Below are positions 27,704-36,454 of a stretch of 64,000 nucleotides of DNA, piece by piece. Source of the stretch: Pseudomonas cavernicola (GTDB lineage Bacteria > Pseudomonadota > Gammaproteobacteria > Pseudomonadales > Pseudomonadaceae); NCBI RefSeq assembly GCF_003596405.1, contig NZ_QYUR01000002.1, positions 2,496,501 through 2,560,500 on the forward strand, read 5' to 3'. The notes under the pieces are model-generated. The model made no database searches. It had not been told where the DNA came from and worked only from the letters and a program-made list of their open reading frames with translations. Numbering within the stretch: position 1 is the first letter of the stretch; every line of letters begins with the position of its first letter. The position numbers were made by a program, and so were the translations under genes.

Positions 27704-29737
27704 ATGTCGCAAGCCCCCATCGCCCGAATAGAGAACGGCAACGACCCCTACCGCTGGCTGGAAAACCGCGACGCTGCGGAAGTACTCGAGCATCTCAAGG
27801 CGGAAAACACCTATTTAGAGGCGGAGCTGGCGGATCAGAGCGCACTGCGTGAGGCGTTGTTTCAGGAGATTAAAGGCCGCATCCGCGAGACCGATCTCTC
27901 ACTGCCCTCGCCCTGGGGCCCCTATCTGTATTACACCCGCACCACTGCCGGCGATGAATACCCACGGCATTACCGCTGCCCACGCCCGGCGGACGATTCA
28001 CTGAGCGTGGACGAAAGCCGTGAAGAGTTGCTGCTCGACCCCAACGCGCTGGCCGGCGGCGGTTTTCTCTCCCTCGGCGCCTTCAATGTCAGCCCGGATC
28101 ACACGCGCCTGGCCTACAGCCTGGATACCAGCGGCGACGAGATCTACCAGCTTTACGTCAAGGAGCTGGCCAGCGGCCAGATCACCGCGCTGCCCTTCGC
28201 CGATTGCGACGGCAGCCTGGCCTGGGCCAACGACAACCAGACGCTGTTCTTCGGCGAACTGGATGACACCCACCGCCCGCACAAGCTCTACCGCCACACC
28301 TTGGGCAACGCCGGCGCCGAGTTGGTGTTCGACGAGCCTGATGGGCGCTTCTTCCTCAATTGCTACCGCGCGAGCTCCGAACGGCAACTGGTACTACTGC
28401 TCAACAGCAAAACCACCAGCGAAGCCTGGGTGCTCGACGCCAATACACCGAACGGCGACTTCACCTGCCTGGCCCCCCGAGAGGAAGGCCACGAGTACTA
28501 CGTAGACCACGGCAAGTTCGATGGCGACTGGGCCTGGCTGATCCGCAGCAACCAGGCCGGCATCAACTTCGCCCTGTACCAGGCAAGCAGCGCCAGCACA
28601 CCAAGCCGAGCCGACTGGCAAAACCTGATCCCGCATAGCGATGCGCTGATGCTCGAGGGTGTCAGCCTGAACGCCAACGCCATCGTCCTCAGCCTGCGCG
28701 AAGGCGGCCTGCCGATCATCGAAGTCCACGCCCAAGGCCAAGCACCGGCGCGCGTGCAACTACCGGACGCGGCCTACAGCCTGCATGTGCAGGACAGCCT
28801 GGAGTTCGACAGCCCGGTCATCCGCCTGCGCTACGAGGCGCTGAATCGCCCCGCTCAAGTGCGCCAACTGAACCTGAGCAACGGCGAACAAAAAATATTG
28901 AAAGAAACCCCGGTGGAAGGCCCGTTCGACGCCGACGCCTACGTCAGCCAACGCCTTTGGGCTACGGCGGCAGACGGCAGCCAAGTGCCCATCAGCCTGG
29001 TGGCCAAGCGCGAAGTCCTCGGCCAACCCGCGCCGCTGTACCTGTATGGCTATGGTGCCTATGGCGAAAGCCTCGATCCCTGGTTCTCCCACGCCCGCCT
29101 GAGCCTGCTGGATCGCGGCTTCGTCTTCGCCATCGCCCATGTGCGCGGCGGCGGCGAACTGGGCGAAGCCTGGTATCGCGCCGGCAAGCTGGAACACAAA
29201 GCCAACACCTTCGGCGACTTTATCGCCTGCACCGAACACCTGATCGCCACGGGTTATACCAACCCGCAACAGCTGGCCATCAGCGGCGGCAGCGCGGGTG
29301 GCCTGCTTATCGGCGCGGTGCTCAATCAACGCCCGGAGCTGTTTGCTGCGGCGATTGCCGAAGTGCCCTTCGTCGACGTGCTCAACACCATGCAGAACCC
29401 CGACCTGCCGCTGACCATCACCGAATACGATGAATGGGGCGACCCGCATGACCCTGAAGTCTTCGCACGGATAAAAGCTTACGCCCCCTACGAAAACGTC
29501 AGCGCCCAGCCCTACCCGGCGATTCTCGCCGTGGCCGGCTACAACGACAGCCGCGTGCAGTACTGGGAAGCCGCCAAATGGGTGGCGAAACTGCGCGCCA
29601 ACAAGACTGACCACAACCTGCTGCTGCTCAAGACCGACCTCGGTGCCGGGCATGGCGGGATGAGTGGGCGCTATCAGGGCTTGAAGGATGTGGCGTTGGA
29701 GTATGGCTTTTTGTTGAAGGTGTTGGGGTTAGCCTGA
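27704..29737 (+). CDS. ptrB: Oligopeptidase B (S9 prolyl-oligopeptidase family)
   Basis: A 677-residue serine peptidase. The N-terminal beta-propeller begins IENGNDPYRWLENRDAAEVL. The catalytic alpha/beta-hydrolase domain carries LAISGGSAGGLLIGAVLNQR (nucleophile Ser near residue 527), AGYNDSRVQYWEAAKW (Asp near 610) and GAGHGGMSGRYQ (His near 648). Oligopeptidase B cleaves short peptides after basic residues. LYLYGYGAYGESLDPWFS is also typical of the family. No signal peptide, so cytosolic. The propeller is of normal length and there is no damage. Confidence 0.93.
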   Translation: MSQAPIARIENGNDPYRWLENRDAAEVLEHLKAENTYLEAELADQSALREALFQEIKGRIRETDLSLPSPWGPYLYYTRTTAGDEYPRHYRCPRPADDSLSVDESREELLLDPNALAGGGFLSLGAFNVSPDHTRLAYSLDTSGDEIYQLYVKELASGQITALPFADCDGSLAWANDNQTLFFGELDDTHRPHKLYRHTLGNAGAELVFDEPDGRFFLNCYRASSERQLVLLLNSKTTSEAWVLDANTPNGDFTCLAPREEGHEYYVDHGKFDGDWAWLIRSNQAGINFALYQASSASTPSRADWQNLIPHSDALMLEGVSLNANAIVLSLREGGLPIIEVHAQGQAPARVQLPDAAYSLHVQDSLEFDSPVIRLRYEALNRPAQVRQLNLSNGEQKILKETPVEGPFDADAYVSQRLWATAADGSQVPISLVAKREVLGQPAPLYLYGYGAYGESLDPWFSHARLSLLDRGFVFAIAHVRGGGELGEAWYRAGKLEHKANTFGDFIACTEHLIATGYTNPQQLAISGGSAGGLLIGAVLNQRPELFAAAIAEVPFVDVLNTMQNPDLPLTITEYDEWGDPHDPEVFARIKAYAPYENVSAQPYPAILAVAGYNDSRVQYWEAAKWVAKLRANKTDHNLLLLKTDLGAGHGGMSGRYQGLKDVALEYGFLLKVLGLA

Positions 29738-29847
29738 ACGTAGCTCGACTACAGCCGTAGGTGTGATCCGGGGGCTTCCTCGGATTACATGGCTAACGCT
29801 ACCCCAACCCGGAGACTCACCAGGCTGGTGCCAGGAGAAGGAATCAA

Positions 29848-30171
29848 GTGCAACGCTTACTCTTTATCTGTAGCCAGAATCGCCTGCGTAGCCCCACTGC
29901 GGAACTGCTGTTCAGCATGGAGCCGAACCTGGAAACCCTGTCGGCCGGGATAAGCAACGAGGCGGAGAATCCCCTTACTCCCGAAGCCCTGGAGTGGGCG
30001 GACCTGATCTTCGTGATGGAGCAAGCCCATAAGCGCAAGCTGACACGGCGCTTTGCCCCCTACTTGAAGGATAAGCAGGTGATCTGCCTGGATATTAGGG
30101 ATGTCTACGCCTACATGGACCCGGAACTGATCCAACTGCTGCTGGCCAAGGTCAGTCCCTTTCTCAAATAA
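29848..30171 (+). CDS. Low-molecular-weight protein-tyrosine-phosphatase-like protein
   Basis: A 107-residue protein starting with GTG, preceded by GGAGAAGG. The phosphate-binding loop CSQNRLRSPTAE near residue 8 keeps the C-x5-R-S signature of low-molecular-weight phosphatases. The protein is shorter than classical members (about 150 residues), and the usual DPY/DPW general-acid loop is replaced by DIRDVYAYMDPEL. Several bacteria carry this compact subfamily; it may dephosphorylate tyrosine or another small substrate. It is convergent with the GGDEF/EAL gene, with a shared hairpin between them. Confidence 0.85.
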   Translation: MQRLLFICSQNRLRSPTAELLFSMEPNLETLSAGISNEAENPLTPEALEWADLIFVMEQAHKRKLTRRFAPYLKDKQVICLDIRDVYAYMDPELIQLLLAKVSPFLK

Positions 30172-30211
30172 CGCCGAAGGTTCAACGCAAGACCGTAACC
30201 TGCATTCGGCG
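30172..30211. terminator. Hairpin between convergent genes
   Basis: Arms CGCCGAAGGTT and AACCTGCATTCGGCG form an interrupted stem between the phosphatase stop (30171) and the GGDEF/EAL stop (30225). No long U-run is present on either strand, so efficiency is uncertain. Confidence 0.45.
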
Positions 30212-30224
30212 CAATGCGCTGCGC

Positions 30225-32741
30225 TTATTGGTAATGACCACAATTGCCTTTAATTGGGCAATCAGCGCTCGACATTAATCTTGCGTGAACAAATGCCTTA
30301 AATTGGTCGGCTGGCAGTGGTCGGGAAAACAGATAGCCTTGATGGACATAGCAGCCATGATTGACCAGAAAGGTGCGCTGAGCCTCTGTCTCCACACCTT
30401 CGGCAATCACCGCAAGACCCAAACTCTGGCTCAAGCTTACAATCGCGCAGGCGATGGCAGCATCGTTAGGGTCAATCAGCACATCCCTGACGAAGGACTG
30501 GTCGATTTTAAGTTCATCTAACGGAAGGCTCTTCAGGTAGGACAGCGACGAGTAGCCGGTTCCGAAATCGTCTAAGGAGAGACCTATGCCGTTCTCTTTC
30601 AATTCGACCATCTTGGCGATGGTATTTTCTACATCCTCTATCAGCAAACCTTCGGTCAGCTCCAGTTTCAATTTCTCCGGATCGGCACCGGTGTATTTCA
30701 GTACTGAGAGCACTTCCTCAACGAAGTCCGGATGGTGAAACTGACGGGCGCTGACATTCACTGCCATGCTCAGCCGGGCGGTTTCCGGATGCTTTGCCCA
30801 AGCTACCAACTGAGCGCAAGCAGTTTCCAGCACCCAGCGGCCTAACGGCAGAATTAGCCCTGTTTCCTCCGCCACTGGAATGAACTCAACTGGCGATACG
30901 GTTCCGCGTTCAGGATGCTGCCAGCGCACAAGCGCCTCCGCGCCTATGATAGTGCCCTCATTATTCAACTGCGGCTGGAAATGCAGCAGGAATTCCTTTC
31001 TCTGGAAGCCTTGGCGTAAGTCTGCTTCCAGTCTGACGCGTGCCGTGGCAACTGCCTGCATTTCCGGATCGAAGAAGCGCATGGTATTACGGCCCGCCGC
31101 CTTGGCGCGATACATCGCCAGGTCAGCGCGTTTCATAATATCGTCCACAGTGTTTAGCTGACCCTGGAACAGGGCAATGCCGACGCTGGGGGTGCTGTGA
31201 TGCTCATAACCATCCAGTTGGTAGGAAATGTTGAGCGAAGTGAGAATTTTCTCGCCGATAGCCTTGGCCTGGACAGCTGCTTCTGGAGGGTTCTCATTAA
31301 GACTTTCCAGCAAGACCACGAACTCATCTCCGCCCAGGCGGGCCACGGTGTCGCTCTCGCGTATGCAGCCGGAGAGACGCAGAGCAACTTGCCGCAGCAA
31401 CATGTCGCCTCTGTCATGCCCCAGCGTGTCGTTCAGCGCCTTGAAGTTATCTAGATCAATAAGTACTACCGCACTCGTATGTAGACTGCGGGCGCTGCCC
31501 GCCAGCGCGTGCTGTAATCGGTCCAACATAAGTCGCCTGTTGGCCAGCCCGGTCAACTGATCGTAGAAGGCCAAACGCTTGACCTCTTGCTCAGCTGCCT
31601 TGCGGTGGGTGATGTCGGTGTTAATCGACAGAACCGACTGCGGTTGGCCACGCTCGTCCCGCACTAGGGTCCGGTGGCTTTCAAGTGTGATGGTGCAGCC
31701 ATCCTGGCGGCGAAGCGTGACCTCACCAGCCCAATCGCCAGTTTCTATCAAGCTATCGGTGGCCACATTGAAAGCGCTATGGCCTGGGTAGAGTAACTCC
31801 TGTGCCGATTTGCCGAGTGCCTCTTCCTTTGACAAACCGTAGAGACGCTCAGCACTCTTGTTCCAGTACAAAATGCGCTGATCCATCCCGTGAACGACAA
31901 TGGCATCCTGGGCCTTGTCCAGCAACGATGCTTGCTGGCGGAACTGCTTCTCGCTTTCGCGCAGCTCTACAAGGTAGCCCTCCCTTTCGGCTGCATGCGA
32001 CTCCATTTCGCGCCTGATCTTGCGACCGTAAGTAACGGCCGCACTGACCATTAGCAGCACGAACGCCATAATTGCATACTCGACCCGGCGCAGTACCTCG
32101 ACCGATTCCAGCTCTTCCTCTAGCAGCTTGCCTTGAATTAGGCCGACGCGCTCCCGCACCGTAGCGAGTGAGGCGAGCAACTCGGCATACTTCCTATCCA
32201 TGGTTGCCATGCGCTTGCCGGCATTGTCCGACTGCCCCTCCCTGAAGTAGGAAAATATCAGCAAGGCCTCGTTCACCATTTCAGCCATCGCAACGTCGAC
32301 TGCATCCACCTCTTCCTTCAATGCAAGAGTGAAGGTTTGGATGTCTGCACTGCGCTCAACTTGATTGGCGATCCGAGTTTGTAGCTGTTCTTTGGCCATT
32401 GCCAAATGCTCGTTGAAGGCGCGCAGCGCTTCACTCATGCTCCGTGATTCGGATTCGACCTCATGTGTATCGAACACATTGTTGCCCGGCGCATTGACTT
32501 CGGAAGCCAAGCTGCCCAGCGTTGAATAGCTCGACAGCTGTTGGACCCACGATTGGTTTGCCTTGATGGAACGGTGATAAGTGCCAACGATCTGGTGATT
32601 CAAGAGCACGCCCAGCACAACAACCAGCACGTCGAAACCCGCAAGGAAAAAATACATCCGGTGCCATTTTTTCGAGCTCGAATTATTTGGGCTGGCGAGC
32701 ATGTTTTGCTTTGCGGCGCTTTCATTTTTGAAAAAATCCAT
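30225..32741 (-). CDS. Membrane-bound PAS-GGDEF-EAL cyclic-di-GMP enzyme
   Basis: An 838-residue protein. TM1 lies near residues 28-47 (MYFFLAGFDVLVVVLGVLL), a periplasmic helical sensor region of about 165 residues follows, and TM2 lies near residue 215 (YAIMAFVLLMVSAAVTYG). A PAS domain covers about 260-380 (AQDAIVVHGMDQRILYWNKS). The GGDEF domain has an intact RLGGDEFVVLLE near residue 470, and the EAL domain has intact GAEALVRWQHPERG near residue 601 with DDFGTGYSSLSYLKSLP later. Both catalytic motifs are complete, so it could both make and break cyclic-di-GMP; which activity dominates cannot be read. Monocistronic. Confidence 0.95.
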   Translation of the reverse strand: MDFFKNESAAKQNMLASPNNSSSKKWHRMYFFLAGFDVLVVVLGVLLNHQIVGTYHRSIKANQSWVQQLSSYSTLGSLASEVNAPGNNVFDTHEVESESRSMSEALRAFNEHLAMAKEQLQTRIANQVERSADIQTFTLALKEEVDAVDVAMAEMVNEALLIFSYFREGQSDNAGKRMATMDRKYAELLASLATVRERVGLIQGKLLEEELESVEVLRRVEYAIMAFVLLMVSAAVTYGRKIRREMESHAAEREGYLVELRESEKQFRQQASLLDKAQDAIVVHGMDQRILYWNKSAERLYGLSKEEALGKSAQELLYPGHSAFNVATDSLIETGDWAGEVTLRRQDGCTITLESHRTLVRDERGQPQSVLSINTDITHRKAAEQEVKRLAFYDQLTGLANRRLMLDRLQHALAGSARSLHTSAVVLIDLDNFKALNDTLGHDRGDMLLRQVALRLSGCIRESDTVARLGGDEFVVLLESLNENPPEAAVQAKAIGEKILTSLNISYQLDGYEHHSTPSVGIALFQGQLNTVDDIMKRADLAMYRAKAAGRNTMRFFDPEMQAVATARVRLEADLRQGFQRKEFLLHFQPQLNNEGTIIGAEALVRWQHPERGTVSPVEFIPVAEETGLILPLGRWVLETACAQLVAWAKHPETARLSMAVNVSARQFHHPDFVEEVLSVLKYTGADPEKLKLELTEGLLIEDVENTIAKMVELKENGIGLSLDDFGTGYSSLSYLKSLPLDELKIDQSFVRDVLIDPNDAAIACAIVSLSQSLGLAVIAEGVETEAQRTFLVNHGCYVHQGYLFSRPLPADQFKAFVHARLMSSADCPIKGNCGHYQ

Positions 32742-32811
32742 TTCACGGTCTCCAAATACAATCTCTCTAAATGGGCCAATAAAAGTGGTTTTCGGAAACT
32801 AATTAATCCTC

Positions 32812-32859
32812 AATTTGGTAACGTTGGCCCTGAGTCAACTGCCGGTAAGGCGCAGTCAT
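32812..32859 (-). mobile_element. IS30-family transposase N-terminal scrap
   Basis: The minus strand from the ATG at 32857-32859 reads MTAPYRQLTQGQRYQIE, the first residues of IS30-type transposases, and then loses homology. It corresponds to the start of the remnant at 15408-15512 (MTTSYRQLTEGQRYQM). Only about 16 codons remain. Confidence 0.65.
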
Positions 32860-32964
32860 CTGCGCTTGAATCCTTCGGCGTGAGAGCCTGGATGCTATTG
32901 CCCTGCCAGACTAAGCCTCAGCGTAGCCTAGTTGGGCCGCCATACCGGACTTTAGTCTGAATCG

Positions 32965-33031
32965 CCCCCCGCTCCGGTAGACATTTCCCGGCCTCATAAT
33001 GAGGCCGGGAAATGTCTACCGGAGCGGGGGG
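32965..33031. repeat. Perfect palindrome, 33-bp arms around a single base
   Basis: The left arm starts CCCCCCGCTCCGGTAGACAT (32965) and the right arm ends in its exact complement at 33031, with one unpaired A at 32998. It lies 7 bp beyond the stop codon of the small secreted-protein gene on the minus strand and about 105 bp from an IS30 scrap. No U-run follows on either strand, so it is not a standard intrinsic terminator. A second, smaller inverted pair, CAGACTAAG with TTTAGTCTG, lies just left (about 32909-32960). Confidence 0.95.
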
Positions 33032-33038
33032 AGTACAG

Positions 33039-33362
33039 TCAGTCCCTTTGGGGGGTTCGTTCAGGCGGCAAACTCTTACTATTGCGCTGCAACTGCTGCT
33101 CCAGCAACGGAATAGCCTGACCCCGCGGATTAACCGAGTCGGCTCGCGGCAGGCGGCTAGTGTTGTTGTTCAACAGTCGCGGAAGGTTCGGCGCCACTTC
33201 TGGCGCGCTGTGCGGCGTCACTTGCTGATAGGGGGTGGGCGTCGCCGTACCCGGTGAGCCGGGGGGCGGAGTACCTGGGGGGCGCAGCAAGTACTCCTGC
33301 GCGTAAGCCCCGGCAGAGCACAACGCGGCGAGGGTAAGCGCCGCGAGAATCTGGGTTCGCAT
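33039..33362 (-). CDS. Small secreted proline-rich protein of unknown function
   Basis: A 107-residue protein with a clear signal peptide (ILAALTLAALCSAGAYAQ). The mature part is rich in proline, threonine and glycine (LLRPPGTPPPGSPGTATPTP), followed by a polar segment (QAIPLLEQQLQRNSKSLPPE). It is probably unstructured and located in the periplasm or cell envelope. It is divergent from the methyltransferase-like gene at 33556. I do not recognise a family. The very strong palindrome begins 7 bp after its stop codon. Confidence 0.7.
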   Translation of the reverse strand: MRTQILAALTLAALCSAGAYAQEYLLRPPGTPPPGSPGTATPTPYQQVTPHSAPEVAPNLPRLLNNNTSRLPRADSVNPRGQAIPLLEQQLQRNSKSLPPERTPQRD

Positions 33363-33555
33363 GACGGGCCTCCGTAACGCACCGAGGGCGCGAGCATTTG
33401 GCAGTGGCCAAAGAGCATGAGTGCCAGGCGCTGACGGTGCCCTGCATCACAGCCTGATCAGGCGCCTGCTTGTCACGTTAGACTATGCACCCGCAGCGCT
33501 TTGCCCGCATCACTTCGCTCAGCCCCGCACCCCAACCGTCAATCCCGAGACCGCT

Positions 33556-34236
33556 ATGAAGCGCTTTGTACTGCTCGACACCGTAGATATCCCCAATAAC
33601 GGCGGTGCGCTGTGCCTGTTCGAATACGGCGAGGATTTCGTGATCAAGATCCAGGGCGGCGACGGTGGTCAGTTGATGAACACCCGCATGCACGGCTCGG
33701 AAGATGCACTGGCAGAGATCCCCTGCAAGAAAGTCGCCCATCGCCCACAGCCGCGCGTGCTGATCGGCGGGCTGGGTATGGGCTTTACCCTGGCCTCGGC
33801 CCTCAAGCACCTGGGTGACAACGCCACGGTGCTGGTGGCCGAACTGGTGCCGGGGGTGATCGAGTGGAATCGCGGGCCGCTCGGCGCCAAGGCCGGCCAG
33901 CCGATTCTGGATAAACGCGCCGAGGTGCGGGCCATCGATGTAGCCAAGGTGCTGCAAGCCGAGCCGCAAGGCTTCGATGCGATCATGCTGGACGTGGATA
34001 ACGGCCCCGAGGGGCTGACCCAAAAGGGCAATACCTGGCTGTACTCGATGGAAGGGTTGAATGCCTGCCATACAGCGCTGCGACCAGCAGGCATACTCGC
34101 GGTATGGTCGGCCAGTGCCGATCGCAAGTTCTCGGAAAAGGTGCGTAAGGCCGGCTTCAAGGTCGAAGAGGTGCAGGTGTATGCCCACGGCAATAAAGGC
34201 ACCCGGCATACCATCTGGATTGCGGAAAAAACGTAG
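33556..34236 (+). CDS. Spermidine-synthase-like methyltransferase-fold protein
   Basis: A 226-residue protein starting MKRFVLLDTVDIPNNGGALC. The Rossmann-fold pattern is PRVLIGGLGMGFTLASALKH, then VLVAELVPGVIEWNRGPLG and FDAIMLDVDNGPEGLTQKGN, as in SpeE-like aminopropyl- or methyltransferases. The motif GGLGMGFT differs from the GGGDG of true spermidine synthases, and the N-terminal beta domain is shortened. It therefore probably belongs to the uncharacterised SpeE-like family rather than making spermidine. I chose the ATG at 33556 over upstream starts because conservation-like sequence begins there. Single-gene unit followed by inverted repeats. Confidence 0.8.
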   Translation: MKRFVLLDTVDIPNNGGALCLFEYGEDFVIKIQGGDGGQLMNTRMHGSEDALAEIPCKKVAHRPQPRVLIGGLGMGFTLASALKHLGDNATVLVAELVPGVIEWNRGPLGAKAGQPILDKRAEVRAIDVAKVLQAEPQGFDAIMLDVDNGPEGLTQKGNTWLYSMEGLNACHTALRPAGILAVWSASADRKFSEKVRKAGFKVEEVQVYAHGNKGTRHTIWIAEKT

Positions 34237-34472
34237 GCTGGGTTAGGCGCGCCCCTGGTTGTAGCTGTGCGGCAATCCCTGACGCGCCATAACCCAGCGA
34301 TACACCGGCGCCAATGCCATCGCAATGCTGGGTTACGCGGCGGTTGCATTCGCGTGGGTTGTTGCGCATTTGCTTGTGCCGCTAACCCAGCCTACACGCT
34401 GGCAAGCCCACATGGCCGTATGACGGGTCGTAGCGGAACGGTGGATTACGCCGCTGCGCGGCTAATCCACCC
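34232..34472. repeat. Nested TAACCCAGC/GCTGGGTTA palindromes and a second hairpin
   Basis: Outer arms CGTAGGCTGGGTTAG (34232) and CTAACCCAGCCTACA (to about 34396) enclose an inner pair, ATAACCCAGC and GCTGGGTTAC. A separate hairpin, GTGGATTACGCCGC-TGC-GCGGCTAATCCAC, spans 34441-34470. The left arm overlaps the methyltransferase-like stop codon. This fills most of the 327-base gap before the HNH gene; no other gene seen. Confidence 0.75.
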
Positions 34473-34563
34473 TACGGGCTCGATTACTGGCGAGTGGCTA
34501 CAGCGCAAAGAGAGAAAGCGCTAAGCTTTAACAAAGTGATTAGACGATTTAACAGGTGACAGC

Positions 34564-34935
34564 ATGAGCACGGAAAAATCTGCGGCGACCCAAAAGACCG
34601 ACCGCATCCTCGCTGAGGCCCAACGCAGCCGTGAAGAAGGCTACCGGGAAAAGGCCCTGAAAATGTATCCGTGGGTCTGCGGTCGTTGCGCGCGCGAATT
34701 CAGCGGCAAGCGCGTGAGTGAGCTGACCGTCCATCACCGCGACCACAATCACGATAACAACCCGCAGGATGGCTCGAACTGGGAGCTGCTGTGCCTTTAC
34801 TGCCACGACAATGAGCACTCGCGCTATACCGACCAGCAATATTTTGCCGAGGGCTCGACGGCCAGCCCGCAAGGGCCGAAGTCGACCCACAAGGCCTTCG
34901 CCGATCTGGCTGCTTTGCTGAAAAGCAAAGAGTAG
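34564..34935 (+). CDS. YajD-like HNH nuclease
   Basis: A 123-residue protein with a charged N-terminal helix and an HNH core: CGRCAREFSGK near residue 39 (zinc cysteines), LTVHHRDHNHDNNPQDGSNW (catalytic histidine and asparagine) and LLCLYCHDNEHSRY (second cysteine pair). It matches the small YajD-type HNH family found in many gammaproteobacteria. The catalytic and zinc positions are complete. The cellular role is not established. It stands alone, upstream of the RNA methyltransferase gene. Confidence 0.88.
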   Translation: MSTEKSAATQKTDRILAEAQRSREEGYREKALKMYPWVCGRCAREFSGKRVSELTVHHRDHNHDNNPQDGSNWELLCLYCHDNEHSRYTDQQYFAEGSTASPQGPKSTHKAFADLAALLKSKE

Positions 34936-35024
34936 CCGGCGCTGTTTGCAGGCCCCGACACCTCAACCGTCCACGCCTGCAAACGCGATCATCACCTGCC
35001 CGCCACTGGTTGCAGCCAAGCCCG

Positions 35025-35030
35025 TATAAT
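35025..35030 (+). promoter_or_regulatory. -10 box TATAAT for the RNA methyltransferase gene
   Basis: A consensus TATAAT stands 27 bp upstream of the GTG at 35058. It lies downstream of an in-frame TTG at 35010, which argues against starting translation there. No good -35 box is visible at the usual spacing. Confidence 0.45.
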
Positions 35031-35057
35031 CGCGGCTTTCTTCAAGAGCACGTACAC

Positions 35058-35531
35058 GTGGCGAACAGACGGTACAGCTGCATCGGGTTATTCAACCCCA
35101 AATCCCCGGAAAACGTCGGCTCAGTAATGCGCGCAGCGGGCTGCTACAACGTCAACTCGGTGTTCTACACCGGTAAGCGTTATGCCCGCGCGCAAGACTT
35201 CATCACCGACACCAAGAAGATTCATCAGGATATTCCGCTGATCGGTATCGATGATCTGCAGAAAATCATCCCGCTCGGCTGCACGCCGGTCGCGGTCGAG
35301 ATGGTCGAAGGTGCTCGGCCATTGCCGGACTACACCCACCCGGACCGCGCCATTTACATCTTCGGCCCGGAAGACGGCTCGCTGGGTAAAGACGTCCTGG
35401 CCTGGTGTGACGATGTGATCTATATCCCCACCAGCGGCTGCATGAACCTGGCGGCGACGGTCAACGTAGTGCTCTACGACCGCCTGGCGAAAGGCAACAA
35501 CACCAAATCCGGCCCCCAGTTTTCGCGCTAG
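35058..35531 (+). CDS. RNA methyltransferase, SpoU/TrmH-like
   Basis: A 157-residue SPOUT-class protein starting (V)ANRRYSCIGLFNPKSPENV. The SAM-binding knot is formed by AIYIFGPEDGSLGKDVLAW and IYIPTSGCMNLAATVNVVLY, equivalent to SpoU motifs 2 and 3. SPENVGSVMRAAGCYN is motif 1, with its asparagine and arginine. Such proteins 2'-O-methylate tRNA or rRNA; the target is not clear because this short form lacks the N-terminal RNA-binding domain of TrmH. The GTG start is chosen because a TATAAT lies between it and the next upstream in-frame start. Confidence 0.85.
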   Translation: MANRRYSCIGLFNPKSPENVGSVMRAAGCYNVNSVFYTGKRYARAQDFITDTKKIHQDIPLIGIDDLQKIIPLGCTPVAVEMVEGARPLPDYTHPDRAIYIFGPEDGSLGKDVLAWCDDVIYIPTSGCMNLAATVNVVLYDRLAKGNNTKSGPQFSR

Positions 35532-35673
35532 TGGCCTGTACGGCTAGTTGGTTAACTCAAGTTCGGATGCCTGGAATCAGGCGCGACGAGTCATAACAGC
35601 AACGCCGTATCAGGGCCGGATTGGCTTAGAGCGGCGCTTGCAGCTGACGTTACCCGCCTGAGCCCCTCCCATC

Positions 35674-36303
35674 TCAACGGCGCTCGGTAAAGGCCAGCCC
35701 CACGCCCATCGCCATGATCACCGCCCCCGCGCCGGTCTGCTGCCAGCGGCGCCAGCTCGGCCGGCTGCCCAAGCGGTTGCCGAAATGCCCACAGAGCACG
35801 GCCACCCCAGCGTTGACCAGGGTGCCGCAGAGGTTGAACAACAGCCCCAGCGCCAGCACTTCCCAGACAAAATGCGGCGAGCCAGCGTGGGCGAACTGCG
35901 GTAGAAAGGCCAGAAAGAACAGCGCCACCTTGGGGTTGAAGATATTGACCAGGGCGCCCTGTAGAAAGATCTGCCGCAAACTGGCTGGCGCCAGCGCCTG
36001 ACTGCTCTGCTCGCGCGCGCCTGCACGAATCAGCTGGATACCGAGCCAGATCAGGTACAGCACCCCGGCCCACTTGACCAGGCTGAAGGCTAGCGCCGAC
36101 ATCATCAGCAAGGCCGACAAACCAAAAGCGGCAGCCACCGCATGGAGCAAGCAGCCGGCGCCGATCCCCAGGCTGGAAACCAGCCCCGCCGAAGTACCCT
36201 GGGCGCTGGAGCGCGAGGCGATATAGAGCATATCCGGCCCCGGCGTGAGGTTGAGCGCCAGAGTAGCGGCGAGAAACAGACCGAGATGTTCGAGGCCAAG
36301 CAT
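35674..36303 (-). CDS. LysE/RhtB-family amino-acid exporter
   Basis: A 209-residue membrane protein with six hydrophobic segments. The start reads FLAATLALNLTPGPDMLYIA, the diagnostic N-terminal motif of LysE/RhtB exporters, followed by GLVSSLGIGAGCLLHAVAAAF. Loop 2 contains FLQGALVNIFNPKVALFFLA. The family exports amino acids such as lysine, threonine or homoserine lactone; the substrate cannot be read here. Monocistronic, intact, normal length. Confidence 0.92.
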   Translation of the reverse strand: MLGLEHLGLFLAATLALNLTPGPDMLYIASRSSAQGTSAGLVSSLGIGAGCLLHAVAAAFGLSALLMMSALAFSLVKWAGVLYLIWLGIQLIRAGAREQSSQALAPASLRQIFLQGALVNIFNPKVALFFLAFLPQFAHAGSPHFVWEVLALGLLFNLCGTLVNAGVAVLCGHFGNRLGSRPSWRRWQQTGAGAVIMAMGVGLAFTERR

Positions 36304-36421
36304 GGGCTAGCTCCTGCACAGGATTGTGCTGAGCATAGAGGGCGCGTGTTTGGGCGGGAAGTGCAAACCGTCCGATATGGCTCGACAGGATCGAACAGCG
36401 AACGCAGAGCGTCCGTGGCGG

Positions 36422-36447
36422 GGTTCCCACGCGGGTGCGTGGGAACC
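36422..36447. repeat. Hairpin GGTTCCCACGC-GGGT-GCGTGGGAACC
   Basis: Perfect 11-bp arms around a 4-nt loop. It lies 8 bp left of a larger palindromic repeat, in the gap between the LysE-like and PotF-like genes. Confidence 0.8.
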
Positions 36448-36454
36448 ATCAAAA

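Noticed and set aside
34540..35531. The in-frame TTG at 35010 as start of the RNA methyltransferase
   Set aside because: A TATAAT box lies downstream of it, and the extra residues do not resemble the family; the GTG at 35058 fits better.
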